IMG/VR virus record: IMGVR_UViG_3300006793_000021
Coordinates: 1 to 64,000 of that record
Reading direction: 5' to 3' (one strand)
DNA length: 64,000 bases
Source: a virus
The number at the start of each line of letters is the position of its first letter. Positions within the stretch are counted from its first letter, which is position 1. Below, one piece after another: positions 54,066 to 62,634 of this stretch. The notes below the pieces were generated by a model. It ran no database searches and had not been told where the DNA came from. It saw nothing but the letters and a program-made list of their open reading frames with translations. A program made the translations under genes and the position numbers.

Positions 54066-55894
54066 TGGAAAAAGAATACGCAGTCATAGTTAGACGTGAT
54101 CAAAATATTAGCGAAGTAGAAGCTGATATTATTGCTTCTACTGGAAGCGGTCCAATACCTAACAGAAGCGTGGAAGTTGCTAACCCTAGACTAGGGTCAA
54201 CTCGTATAACACATTTTATGCTTACTGATAAAGAAGCAGATAATTTATCAACAGATCCAAGAATACTAGCAGTAGAAATACCACCTGATCAAAGAGACGA
54301 TATTGAAATAGGTCTTAATTCTAGACAAGCAGGTAATTACTGGAGAGGAACATTTAACAATGCTAATGATCTTAATTGGGGACTTAGACGTTGTATAGAT
54401 GCAACAAATCAATACGGTACAAGTACAACAATTTCAGGAGACTACCTTTATACGTTAACGGGCGCAGGAGTTGATATTGTAATACAAGATAGTGGCATAC
54501 AACCAGGACACCCTGAATGGGAAGATGAAAACGGAGTTACTAGACTAGTACAACATGATTGGTACGGAGTAAGTGGAATAGCAGGAACACAAAATGCTAA
54601 CCATTACAGAGATAGAGATGGACACGGTACACATTGTGCAGGTATTGCCGCAGGTAAAACATATGGTTGGGCAAAACATGCAACTATATATTCACAAAAA
54701 TTAGCAGGACTAGAATTGATAGGTGCTACTGACGGCACTGGTATTCCAGTTGCAGATGCATTTGATAGTATTAGATTATGGCACAATAATAAAGTAAGTG
54801 GCAAACCAACTGTGGTAAACATGAGTTGGGGATATAGAAGTACTTCAAGTGTTGATCCTTCAAGTGGTACGTATAGAGGAACTCCATGGACATTTTCAAC
54901 ACAAACTGATGCACAATTATTTGCAGACTACGGTATAGTTACACCTAACGGAAATGGGGACAGAACATTCCCTGCACAAAATGCTTTTGCTGATGCAGAA
55001 GTTGAAGATATGATTGATGCTGGAATTCATGTTGTTATTGCCGCAGGTAATGATAGTTACAAAGCAGATGTTTCAACAGGTAATGATTGGAATAATTTTG
55101 TTTCTGTAAGTGGAGTATCAAGACTATATCATAGACCTAGTTCACCTTATTCTGACAGAGCATTTAATGTTGGCAACATTAGTTACGTTACTAATGGCGG
55201 CACTGATCAATCAGCAAATTCTAGTAAAAAAGGACCTGGTGTAAACATATGGGCACCTGGTACTGAAATAATGAGTTCATCAAGTAATGAAGCTGATTCT
55301 GGATATACAACTTATGATTATCCAGGTAATAGTAATTACAAAATCATGAAGATAAGCGGTACGTCAATGGCAGCACCTCAAATAGCAGGACTAGCGGCAT
55401 TACACTTACAAGCAAACTCATTACAAACCCCAGAACAATTAGTTACATTAATGACTAGTGTTAGTAAAAGTGTTGTTTATGAAACAGCAAATAATGATAC
55501 AGATTATGATAATACTAGAAGTATTTTAGGTTCACCAAATAGAATGATGTTTAGTAGATACGGCGTAGAACGTCCGTATAGAACAAATGGATCTATGACG
55601 TTTACTAATTCACTAGCAGTACTAAATGAAGACGGACCTCAATTAGAAACTAATGCTTGGTTAGATGACAATGGTACAAATGTATCAGTATCTAGTATTA
55701 TTTCAGGAGTTGCTTTACAAGTTAATGCTGTACTTGCAACCAATCCATCAACACCATTTAATATACAAGGACGTTTAAGCGGTGCTACAACAACTGTATC
55801 TGCTATAAGTGCTAATACAGGAACTATATTAGAAATAGACGTCAACAATTCATTTGGATTTCAAGTAGGAGAAGGGCTGAACATTATTGCATAA
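54065..55894 (+). CDS. Subtilisin-like serine protease (peptidase S8), fiber-linked
   Basis: 609 aa with a complete catalytic set: Asp142 in VIQDSGIQPGHPEW, His187 in DGHGTHCAGIAAG, the oxyanion Asn329 in IAAGNDS and Ser434 in GTSMAAPQIAG. An N-terminal ~110 residues resemble a propeptide/inhibitor-like domain (YAVIVRRDQNIS). The C-terminal ~130 residues are beta-rich and fiber-like. There is no signal peptide, so export by the Sec route is unlikely and a virion location is inferred. The ATG overlaps the preceding fiber stop, so both are produced together. It may cut host surface proteins or process fibers. Confidence 0.88.
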   Translation: MEKEYAVIVRRDQNISEVEADIIASTGSGPIPNRSVEVANPRLGSTRITHFMLTDKEADNLSTDPRILAVEIPPDQRDDIEIGLNSRQAGNYWRGTFNNANDLNWGLRRCIDATNQYGTSTTISGDYLYTLTGAGVDIVIQDSGIQPGHPEWEDENGVTRLVQHDWYGVSGIAGTQNANHYRDRDGHGTHCAGIAAGKTYGWAKHATIYSQKLAGLELIGATDGTGIPVADAFDSIRLWHNNKVSGKPTVVNMSWGYRSTSSVDPSSGTYRGTPWTFSTQTDAQLFADYGIVTPNGNGDRTFPAQNAFADAEVEDMIDAGIHVVIAAGNDSYKADVSTGNDWNNFVSVSGVSRLYHRPSSPYSDRAFNVGNISYVTNGGTDQSANSSKKGPGVNIWAPGTEIMSSSSNEADSGYTTYDYPGNSNYKIMKISGTSMAAPQIAGLAALHLQANSLQTPEQLVTLMTSVSKSVVYETANNDTDYDNTRSILGSPNRMMFSRYGVERPYRTNGSMTFTNSLAVLNEDGPQLETNAWLDDNGTNVSVSSIISGVALQVNAVLATNPSTPFNIQGRLSGATTTVSAISANTGTILEIDVNNSFGFQVGEGLNIIA

Positions 55895-55897
55895 ATA
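55890..55897 (+). promoter_or_regulatory. Possible late promoter box CATAAATA
   Basis: One mismatch to the T4 consensus, overlapping the protease stop and 23 bases before the next ATG. Supported mainly by position. Confidence 0.35.
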
Positions 55898-55919
55898 TTG
55901 TAACAGCAAGGATTAATAT

Positions 55920-57566
55920 ATGGCTTTAAATTTTCCAGACGCACCTAATGCAGACGATACTTATACCGAAGGTAGTGTAACCTGGGTATATGACGGCACT
56001 GTATGGAACATACAAGCAAGTTCTGCATCATCAGATCAAAACTTATTTGATACAATTAATGCAGATACAGGAACAGTAACAGCATCTAATACAACTGATG
56101 CATTAACAGTTGCTGGCGGTACAAATGTAACTACTGCTATTGTTGGAAAGACGCTTACTATTAATTCTAGCGCAGTAGGAGGATCGTCAGATGTTATTAA
56201 AACAGTTACTACTGATGACGGATCGTATACAGCAAGTGGAGAAGATACTTTAAAAATATTAGGTAGAACAAATATTTCTACAGAGCTTACTACAAATACA
56301 AATGAATTACATATTGATTTAGACTCACACAGTATTGACTTTTTAAGTGATGTTGATACAACAACTTCTGCGCCAGCAGTTGGGCAAGTGTTAAAGTGGG
56401 ATGGTGTACAATGGGCACCAGGCTTTGACTCTACAACAGGCGGCGGTGGTACTGATGCAGATACTTTTGATGGATTTGACAGTACCTACTTTTTAAACTA
56501 TAATAACTTAACCAATACACCAACTGTTGCTACACTATCAGACTTTAGTGTAGGCAATGAAAGAACACCAGACGGTAATGGTGCTATTGAATATGATAAT
56601 ACAACAGGTGTGTTTAGATATACACCACCAACACCGGGCGGTATTGGTGCATTAAGTGCAGAAGTAAATGATTTATCTGATGCAGTTACTTGGGCAGATG
56701 TACCAGATGCAAATATTACACAATCAAGTGTTACACAACACCAAGCCGCACTAAGCGTAACAGAATCACAAATTAGCGACTTAGGTAGTTATATTACAGA
56801 CTACACAGTAGTTGCTAATGACTTAAATGCTATTAGCGTGGGCGCACTTAGCGATGTTGATCTTACTGGAGTTAGTAACGGAGAAGTGTTAGCATGGAAC
56901 AATACTAACAGTAGATTTGAACCAGCATCTCCTGCAGGATCAGGCGGTATTGCACTAACAGATTTAAGTGTAACATCAAATACGCCAAGCGGCACAGGCA
57001 CACTTACGTATGACAATGCTACTGGAGCATTTAGTTACACACCACCTGTTACAGGTGCAACTGAAATTGACGATTTAAGTGATGTTAGTATTGCTTGGGT
57101 TGGTAACTTACCATTAGATAATAAAGGACAGTTATTAAGTTGGACTGGTAGTACATTTATTAACTATACAGGTACTACTATTGATAAGATTACAGAAAAC
57201 ACATTAGTAGAATTTCAAGTTGGTAATGTAGGTACACAGTCTTACAATTTCTTTCCACATTATTCAGGACAAAATCCAACAATATATGTAATGTCAGGCA
57301 CAACAGTTTCGTTTAAATTAGACGGAGCTCAAGGACATCCATTTGCTATTCAAGATCCTACAGGAACTACAATTACAGATGCTACACAAATTTTCCATGT
57401 ACAAACTAATGGTAATAAAACTACTGGCTCATTAGCACAAGGTAGATCAGAAGGTGTATTGTATTGGAGAATACCTGAAAGTTATTCAGGTGGTTATAGA
57501 TATCAGTGTACTGCTCACCCTGCTATGGTTGGATCAATTCAAATAAAAAGATTTAGTCAAATTTAA
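55920..57566 (+). CDS. Tail fiber with C-terminal cupredoxin domain (548 aa)
   Basis: Fiber protein opening with FPDAPNADDTYTEGSVTWVYDG, a tip-like module. Middle sections LNYNNLTNTPT and YDNTTGVFRYTPP match the 379-aa fiber, followed by repeated LSDV....N.G..L.W....FEP units. The last ~120 residues form a cupredoxin-like domain. His473 lies in QGHPFAIQDPTG, and Cys530-x2-His533-x2-Met536 in RYQCTAHPAMVGSIQI, the arrangement of a type I copper site. Copper binding is inferred from these four residues. The stop overlaps the convergent minus-strand gene by 14 bases. Confidence 0.8.
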   Translation: MALNFPDAPNADDTYTEGSVTWVYDGTVWNIQASSASSDQNLFDTINADTGTVTASNTTDALTVAGGTNVTTAIVGKTLTINSSAVGGSSDVIKTVTTDDGSYTASGEDTLKILGRTNISTELTTNTNELHIDLDSHSIDFLSDVDTTTSAPAVGQVLKWDGVQWAPGFDSTTGGGGTDADTFDGFDSTYFLNYNNLTNTPTVATLSDFSVGNERTPDGNGAIEYDNTTGVFRYTPPTPGGIGALSAEVNDLSDAVTWADVPDANITQSSVTQHQAALSVTESQISDLGSYITDYTVVANDLNAISVGALSDVDLTGVSNGEVLAWNNTNSRFEPASPAGSGGIALTDLSVTSNTPSGTGTLTYDNATGAFSYTPPVTGATEIDDLSDVSIAWVGNLPLDNKGQLLSWTGSTFINYTGTTIDKITENTLVEFQVGNVGTQSYNFFPHYSGQNPTIYVMSGTTVSFKLDGAQGHPFAIQDPTGTTITDATQIFHVQTNGNKTTGSLAQGRSEGVLYWRIPESYSGGYRYQCTAHPAMVGSIQIKRFSQI

Positions 57567-57807
57567 GTAGACTATTTAACTCACGTCTTAGATCAACAGT
57601 TTCTTTAATAAGCGAATTAATATTGCCTAGTTTAGCAAAGCCTCTACTAGACGAATGTACTGTATCTATACTTTCTATTTTATCTTTAAGGGTTGCAAGT
57701 AACTGTTCGCAATGTAGTTTTCCTTTTGGGTTAGTTACTTGTGTAATTGCTTGTTCCCAACGTAAAATATCATTTACGTAGTCGTTATGCTGTGCTAGTG
57801 TTCGCAA
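57553..57807 (-). CDS. Small helical protein, unknown function
   Basis: 84 aa from a TTG start (57807) behind AGGAGAAGAAC. Helical and charged (NDILRWEQAITQV, CEQLLATLKDKI), without known motifs. It is the last gene of the gp14-gp15 operon and overlaps the cupin gene by 23 bases. It also overlaps the convergent fiber gene end. Could be an assembly accessory; unknown. Confidence 0.6.
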   Translation of the reverse strand: MRTLAQHNDYVNDILRWEQAITQVTNPKGKLHCEQLLATLKDKIESIDTVHSSSRGFAKLGNINSLIKETVDLRRELNSLLKFD

Positions 57808-58159
57808 GTTCTTCTCCTGTTGGAGTTAAGTTATATGTGTCAGCATCATCGTCAATATCGCCGACTTCAGTAAAACTACCACTAGGACTTAAACATTCAA
57901 TACTTGCAGGCATAAGTGCTGGTACATTAAATACTTGTCCTTCTTTTAGATTTGATTCAAATAGTTGTCCTGTTGCAGTATCAATATAATTTAGTCTAAA
58001 ATTACCATCGTTAATAAACCAACTTTTATTTTTAACTTTATGAAAGTGCATACTAGTTTTATTAGGTTTGTTAAAGCCTACAATTTTACTATAATATGAA
58101 TCTGTTTTAGCCCATATTGCTTCGTAACCGTAGGACGTTTGTTTTACATTCTCTGTCAT
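57785..58159 (-). CDS. Cupin-fold protein
   Basis: 124 aa. MHFHKVKNKSWFINDG (residues ~37-52) matches cupin motif 1 with its metal-binding His-x-His, and GQVFNVPALMPASIECL corresponds to motif 2 but lacks the usual His. This resembles the single-domain sugar-phosphate isomerase-like cupins near polysaccharide genes. Metal binding may be weakened, so catalysis is uncertain. The ATG follows the Nudix stop directly (TAAATG) with GAGGAA upstream. Confidence 0.75.
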   Translation of the reverse strand: MTENVKQTSYGYEAIWAKTDSYYSKIVGFNKPNKTSMHFHKVKNKSWFINDGNFRLNYIDTATGQLFESNLKEGQVFNVPALMPASIECLSPSGSFTEVGDIDDDADTYNLTPTGEELANTSTA

Positions 58160-58597
58160 TTATTCCTCTAGTAAATCTATAACTTGAAATACTGTTTCTA
58201 ATTTAGAAAGGTTAGTTTTATTTTGCAGTGTATTTCGTAGTCCTTGATGTAATGTCTTTGGCCAACAACCAAAGTCAACCCACGCATATCCGCTGTGTTC
58301 ATCGTTAAGAATAGGAATAAACTCTCCTTTACAGCACACAAGGTATGTATGAAAATTGAACTTTGCATCGTTAGATACAAAAGTTTCTAACGGAATAGTT
58401 TTTACAATAGGAGTTGTTTCAGATACTTCCTCAGCAATTTCTCTCTTTAGAGCTTCAAATGGTGTTTCACCATTTTCGTTACCGCCGCCAACAAGTCCCC
58501 AAGTCCCAGCAGTTTTACCACCAGCTCTATGTAAAAATAAAAAACGTTTAGTGTCAAGAGCATAGAATAGTTCTCCACTACAAATTATCTTGTTCAT
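58160..58597 (-). CDS. Nudix hydrolase
   Basis: 145 aa with a near-canonical Nudix box: Gly38, Glu44, Arg52-Glu53-Ile54, Glu56-Glu57 (GX5EX7REUXEE), where the final Gly is Ser59. FLHRAGGKTAGTWGLVGGG precedes it as in NTP- and sugar-nucleotide-directed family members. GDP-mannose mannosyl hydrolases have a similar layout, but substrate cannot be deduced. It lies between gp15 and the cupin on one operon; the cupin partner makes a nucleotide-sugar role attractive. No strong ribosome-binding site. Confidence 0.85.
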   Translation of the reverse strand: MNKIICSGELFYALDTKRFLFLHRAGGKTAGTWGLVGGGNENGETPFEALKREIAEEVSETTPIVKTIPLETFVSNDAKFNFHTYLVCCKGEFIPILNDEHSGYAWVDFGCWPKTLHQGLRNTLQNKTNLSKLETVFQVIDLLEE

Positions 58598-58605
58598 ACT
58601 AGTAA

Positions 58606-60123
58606 TTAGCCGTCTAGGTTAATTGACCAGTCACCTTTGGCATATTCACCGTCTACACTTAGTAGCCATTGATCGCCGTCCCAGTAGTATTGTACACCTG
58701 TATTAAGATTTGTAGTATATAAAGTAGTAATTACTTCATCGTTGTATATAAGTTTATCAGCACTTGCATCAAATACTATTTGCCATGCAGTGCCGTCCCA
58801 TTCAATAATATCATTAGAGTTTGCAACAAAGTCTGTTCCGTTTGCATTTTTCCAAGCATCAGCACCATCTGTATTTGTTGTACTACCAATGCTACCTAAT
58901 AATAACAGTCTTAGTCCTGCTACTTTAGCAGTAGTTGGGTCATAACGTAATGGATCAATAATGTAGTCTATACTTGAATATTGATTTGCATTACGTGCAG
59001 GGCCTTGTACAGTACTATTACTAGGTAATGTATCTCTATCAAAGTCAATTGTAAGTTTAGTTTCGTCTAATGGATTAATAGTAATACGTCCTGCAAGCAT
59101 TCCGTTTATATCAGGCTTTCTAAAATATGCAATACTTAACCCTGCTCTGTAAGATCCTAATAATGCATCAAAATGGTCTCCCCATTTTATATTACTAGGC
59201 AATCCGTTTTTAAGAATTTGTGCTTGACCATTTAAAATTAATACTCTATGTTGTGTGTAATTTTTTACTACTTCTTTAGTATGTCTAGTTTTTTGTTTTC
59301 TAGGATTCATTATGCCGTCACCATCACTAGGTGCCGCACCTGTGTCAACAACATTAGTAGTGTTATCTAATGTATCTTGTACAACAGGTTCAGTCATTCC
59401 GCCCATACTAAACAAATTAGTACCTTGTAACATCTGTTCAAAATCAACATATCCGTCACCGTCAAAGATGCTTGTAACAATATTTGTAACAACGCCTAAA
59501 CGTTTTACTTTTGCTGGAGGACTAATATAAATTGGAGTACTAAATGTCATTGATCCAACATCTATTTCGCTATCAACACCTGTTGGTATTGAACGACTAC
59601 TAAAGTTAACACTATCAAGCATAATAGTTGTTAAACTAGTCCAGTCTAAATAGTTGTCAGTTGTTTGTATATCTAAACTTGGATTAAAGAGCATTAATAT
59701 TTGCTCCATAATTTGTAATTTCATATCTGTGTTTGTTGACCATAGATCAACATTTACAGTTAGCCTGTATGGTGTTGGCATCAAACGTTCTACAGTATAT
59801 TGTTTACCTGCTTCATCATTATAGGCGCCCGCACTATCTTTTCCACGTTCTCTAATATGTCTTTTGTTTACATAACTGGAATCACTAGTACGATCTCTAT
59901 CTAGTTCTAGTCCTGTAATGTAAACAGCCATACGTGGCGCACTAGGTATTTTATTTTCTGAATTATCTCTTAATATTGAGCCTACTTGTCTAGTAAGATC
60001 TCCGTACAATACAGGTACTTGCTTTTCAGTGCCATCACCTGTTTGATAACTGAAGTTACTAAACAGACGCATCATCTGTACAAGATACTTTCTTATTTGT
60101 CCGTCATAAAAATGTTCAGCCAT
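58606..60123 (-). CDS. 15: Tail sheath stabiliser / terminator gp15
   Basis: 505 aa. The N-terminal FYDGQIRKYLVQMMRLFSNF then VPVLYGDLTRQVGSILRDNSEN, YTVERLMPTPYRLTVNVDLW and NPSLDIQTTDNYLDWTSLTTI are hallmark blocks of marine T4-like gp15, from memory. In T4, gp15 caps the tail after sheath assembly and joins it to the neck. It is about twice the length of T4 gp15 (272 aa), with an added C-terminal half of unknown role. The ATG overlaps the gp14 stop (TAATG). Confidence 0.85.
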   Translation of the reverse strand: MAEHFYDGQIRKYLVQMMRLFSNFSYQTGDGTEKQVPVLYGDLTRQVGSILRDNSENKIPSAPRMAVYITGLELDRDRTSDSSYVNKRHIRERGKDSAGAYNDEAGKQYTVERLMPTPYRLTVNVDLWSTNTDMKLQIMEQILMLFNPSLDIQTTDNYLDWTSLTTIMLDSVNFSSRSIPTGVDSEIDVGSMTFSTPIYISPPAKVKRLGVVTNIVTSIFDGDGYVDFEQMLQGTNLFSMGGMTEPVVQDTLDNTTNVVDTGAAPSDGDGIMNPRKQKTRHTKEVVKNYTQHRVLILNGQAQILKNGLPSNIKWGDHFDALLGSYRAGLSIAYFRKPDINGMLAGRITINPLDETKLTIDFDRDTLPSNSTVQGPARNANQYSSIDYIIDPLRYDPTTAKVAGLRLLLLGSIGSTTNTDGADAWKNANGTDFVANSNDIIEWDGTAWQIVFDASADKLIYNDEVITTLYTTNLNTGVQYYWDGDQWLLSVDGEYAKGDWSINLDG

Positions 60124-61523
60124 TAGTTATCTGCCTTAGGTTTTAATACTTGTGAAAGAGCTTGACGTTGTTGCGTTCTTTCATTGTAAAGTGTTATTGT
60201 ATGCAGTCCTGCATTTTTAATAGCAGTAGCACTTGGTAAAGTTAATTTTACAAGTTGTGTACTGCCGTCTTGACTTGTATATGGCTTTAGTATTCCAGGA
60301 TAGTTAGTAGCACTATTCATTGGATAGTCTACAACTGCATAACTAACTACATCGATGCCATCTCTAGTGTCACTAGTGTGTTCTATTCTTATATATTTTG
60401 CTGACATATCAGCAATGTCTGTTAGCAACTCAGTTTGTCCAATAGTTAATTGCATAAAGTCTGTTGCTATAGGAGTATCGTATAGATAAGTGTCTACATC
60501 ATTAATAAACGATCCTCTTAGTGTATCTTTAGTTCCATTATTCATTGGAGCTCTCTTAACATCATGTACTTTTATCCAACGATTTTTTTCGTATCTAAAT
60601 AACCTTTGAGGTAAAAAGTCTGTTCGCATAAAGTAGTCACCGTCTACAGAGTTAACTGGAAAACTTATACCGCTACCAAACTGACTTCCGTTAGGTGCAA
60701 ATTCATCACCTATCAATAGTCCATCATAACCGTGTCCTCTAGGTGTTGCTTTGTCAGTTATTGTACTGCCGTCATCAGCAACTTGTTCTACTGCGGCTCT
60801 ACCTGTATCTTCATCTACTGCAAGTGTATATAATGCTGTATCTGTATCATACCCGCTTTTAGGAGTATTAGTATTTGCTTCTGCAACTACAGCATTGTTA
60901 ACATTCATTTCTGCTTCGAATGTTGATAATACATCACGTAGTGTACCATCTTCTGGATAGTCTTCACTTGCTGGTAAGTCAAGTATATCTTTGTACTCTT
61001 GACTGTCTACTATTTGTTTTAATTTAAGTCTATATAAGTGTGGATACCAAGTTGGTGAAAAGCCTTCTGCGGCTCTATTAATATCTTCAATAACATAAAA
61101 ACGTTTTAGTGCAACACTAAAATCATTCATTGCAAATTCATCTTTTAAATGAGGAAGCTCTATAACATCGCCAGGCATAAGTTTACGCCCAACTGTTTGT
61201 ACTGATGTATTAATATGTACTGTCATAAACAAAGTATCGTTGCTTAAGAACAAACCAAATTGGCTTAGATCAAAGTCAATGTCCTGTACATTGTAAATAC
61301 CTCTGATAGTGTAGATATCTTTATCATACTTTCTATCTCTATTTTCTAAAAACAACATATCTTGGATCTGTGTATGATCCTTTTCTGTTGTTCCGTCATT
61401 CGTACCGATATACTTATGGACAAACAGGTCTGTTCCTCCAATATCGAACATTTCATTTATCTGGCGGTCTAAGAATTGAAAGTCTTTTCCGCGTTCTGGT
61501 TTATATAAACTTAACTTTGGCAT
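60123..61523 (-). CDS. 14: Neck protein gp14
   Basis: 466 aa from the ATG at 61523 (MPKLSLYKPERGKDF). This start is preferred because the late promoter box at 61536-61529 places transcription at that codon; ATG 61529 and an upstream in-frame extension containing a spurious hydrophobic stretch are unlikely. Blocks such as FLDRQINEMFDIGGTDLFVHKY and LMPGDVIELPHLKDEF match T4-like gp14, from memory. The protein sits at the head-tail neck and is needed for head completion. The usual partner gp13 lies divergently at 61581. Confidence 0.82.
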   Translation of the reverse strand: MPKLSLYKPERGKDFQFLDRQINEMFDIGGTDLFVHKYIGTNDGTTEKDHTQIQDMLFLENRDRKYDKDIYTIRGIYNVQDIDFDLSQFGLFLSNDTLFMTVHINTSVQTVGRKLMPGDVIELPHLKDEFAMNDFSVALKRFYVIEDINRAAEGFSPTWYPHLYRLKLKQIVDSQEYKDILDLPASEDYPEDGTLRDVLSTFEAEMNVNNAVVAEANTNTPKSGYDTDTALYTLAVDEDTGRAAVEQVADDGSTITDKATPRGHGYDGLLIGDEFAPNGSQFGSGISFPVNSVDGDYFMRTDFLPQRLFRYEKNRWIKVHDVKRAPMNNGTKDTLRGSFINDVDTYLYDTPIATDFMQLTIGQTELLTDIADMSAKYIRIEHTSDTRDGIDVVSYAVVDYPMNSATNYPGILKPYTSQDGSTQLVKLTLPSATAIKNAGLHTITLYNERTQQRQALSQVLKPKADN

Positions 61524-61528
61524 ATACA

Positions 61529-61536
61529 TATTTATC
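61529..61536 (-). promoter_or_regulatory. Late promoter box for the gp14-gp15 operon
   Basis: GATAAATA on the minus strand. Forms the left arm of an 11-bp perfect inverted repeat (61529-61539 with 61551-61561). Predicted transcript start falls on the gp14 ATG. Confidence 0.68.
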
Positions 61537-61553
61537 GTAACGATAGTAACTAC

Positions 61554-61561
61554 GATAAATA
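61554..61561 (+). promoter_or_regulatory. Late promoter box for gp13
   Basis: GATAAATA followed by C; right arm of the same inverted repeat. Predicted start near 61567. GGAGAAAACTAA precedes the ATG at 61581. Confidence 0.7.
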
Positions 61562-61580
61562 CTATGACGGAGAAAACTAA

Positions 61581-62567
61581 ATGGCAGTTAACCAAACACA
61601 AAAACAAGCAATATTTGACTATGTAAACGCCTTCCTGGGCGGTGGTATGGTTGATGTAGAACTGGATCCAATCCACTATGAAACTGCTTTATCTAAAGCA
61701 CTTAGTAAATTTAGACAAAGGTCTGATAATTCAGTTGAAGAATCTTACTTGTTTATGCCTACTGTAGTTGATCAGAACGAATATGTATTACCAAATGAAG
61801 TAGTTGAAGTACGTAAACTGTTTCGCAGAAGCATTGGTTCAAGACCTGCTACATCTGCATCAGGAGGTCCTATATTTACTACGTCACATGTTGCCACAGT
61901 TTCAAAAAATCAAACATTTAGTACAAACTATAATTTAAATTCTATTGCAACTGTTGTTGTAAAAGTAAATGGACAAGCAACTACTGATTATGCAATTGAC
62001 TACACAACTAGAACAATAACTTTTAATTCTGTACAAGCAGTTGGTAATGTTATTGGTATAGAATTATATGAATCAGGAGAAGCAGGTGGCGGATCATTAT
62101 TTGAACCGTTTAACTTAGCATACACAAATGCATACCTATTATCAAGTTCAAACATGGGCGGACTAGCAACATACGATATGTTTAGTCAGTACCAAGAACT
62201 AGTAGGAAGAATGTTTGGATCATTTATTGAATTTAAATGGAATACTACAAGTAAAAAATTAACATTACTACAACGCCCAAGAGCTGAAGAAGAAATATTA
62301 ATTTACGCATATAACCATAGACCAGATAGTGAACTACTTAATGACTATCTTGCCAATCAGTGGATCAAAGATTATACACTAGCAAGTTGCAAATACATGC
62401 TAGGTGAAGCACGTAGTAAGTTTGCTACAATCGCAGGACCACAAGGCGGCTCAGCACTTAACGGTGATGCTCTTAAACAAGAAGCCGCGGCTGAAATGGA
62501 AAAACTTGAAATGGATGTAATTAACCAAGTTGCTGGTGGCGTAGGTTACGGATTCACAATAGGCTAA
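61581..62567 (+). CDS. 13: Neck protein gp13
   Basis: 328 aa. Helical N-terminus, then SYLFMPTVVDQNEYVLPNEVVEVRKLFRR near residues 55-85 and later FNLAYTNAYLLSS, QYQELVGRMFGSFIEFKWN and LLQRPRAEEEILIYAYNHRPDSELLND in outline. These are familiar blocks of marine T4-like gp13. In T4, gp13 and gp14 form the connector that seals the head. A clear GGAG site supports the start. It is divergent from gp14. Confidence 0.82.
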   Translation: MAVNQTQKQAIFDYVNAFLGGGMVDVELDPIHYETALSKALSKFRQRSDNSVEESYLFMPTVVDQNEYVLPNEVVEVRKLFRRSIGSRPATSASGGPIFTTSHVATVSKNQTFSTNYNLNSIATVVVKVNGQATTDYAIDYTTRTITFNSVQAVGNVIGIELYESGEAGGGSLFEPFNLAYTNAYLLSSSNMGGLATYDMFSQYQELVGRMFGSFIEFKWNTTSKKLTLLQRPRAEEEILIYAYNHRPDSELLNDYLANQWIKDYTLASCKYMLGEARSKFATIAGPQGGSALNGDALKQEAAAEMEKLEMDVINQVAGGVGYGFTIG

Positions 62568-62634
62568 AAACCACCTAAGTTAACGCTAACGATTTTGGTT
62601 CCTTGTAAATACAATATAACAAGGAGGTCCCACA

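Noticed and set aside
61524-61676. N-terminal hydrophobic extension of gp14 as a membrane anchor
   Set aside because: This upstream in-frame stretch lies across the divergent promoter region and the start of gp13 on the other strand; the MPKLSLYK start fits gp14 proteins.
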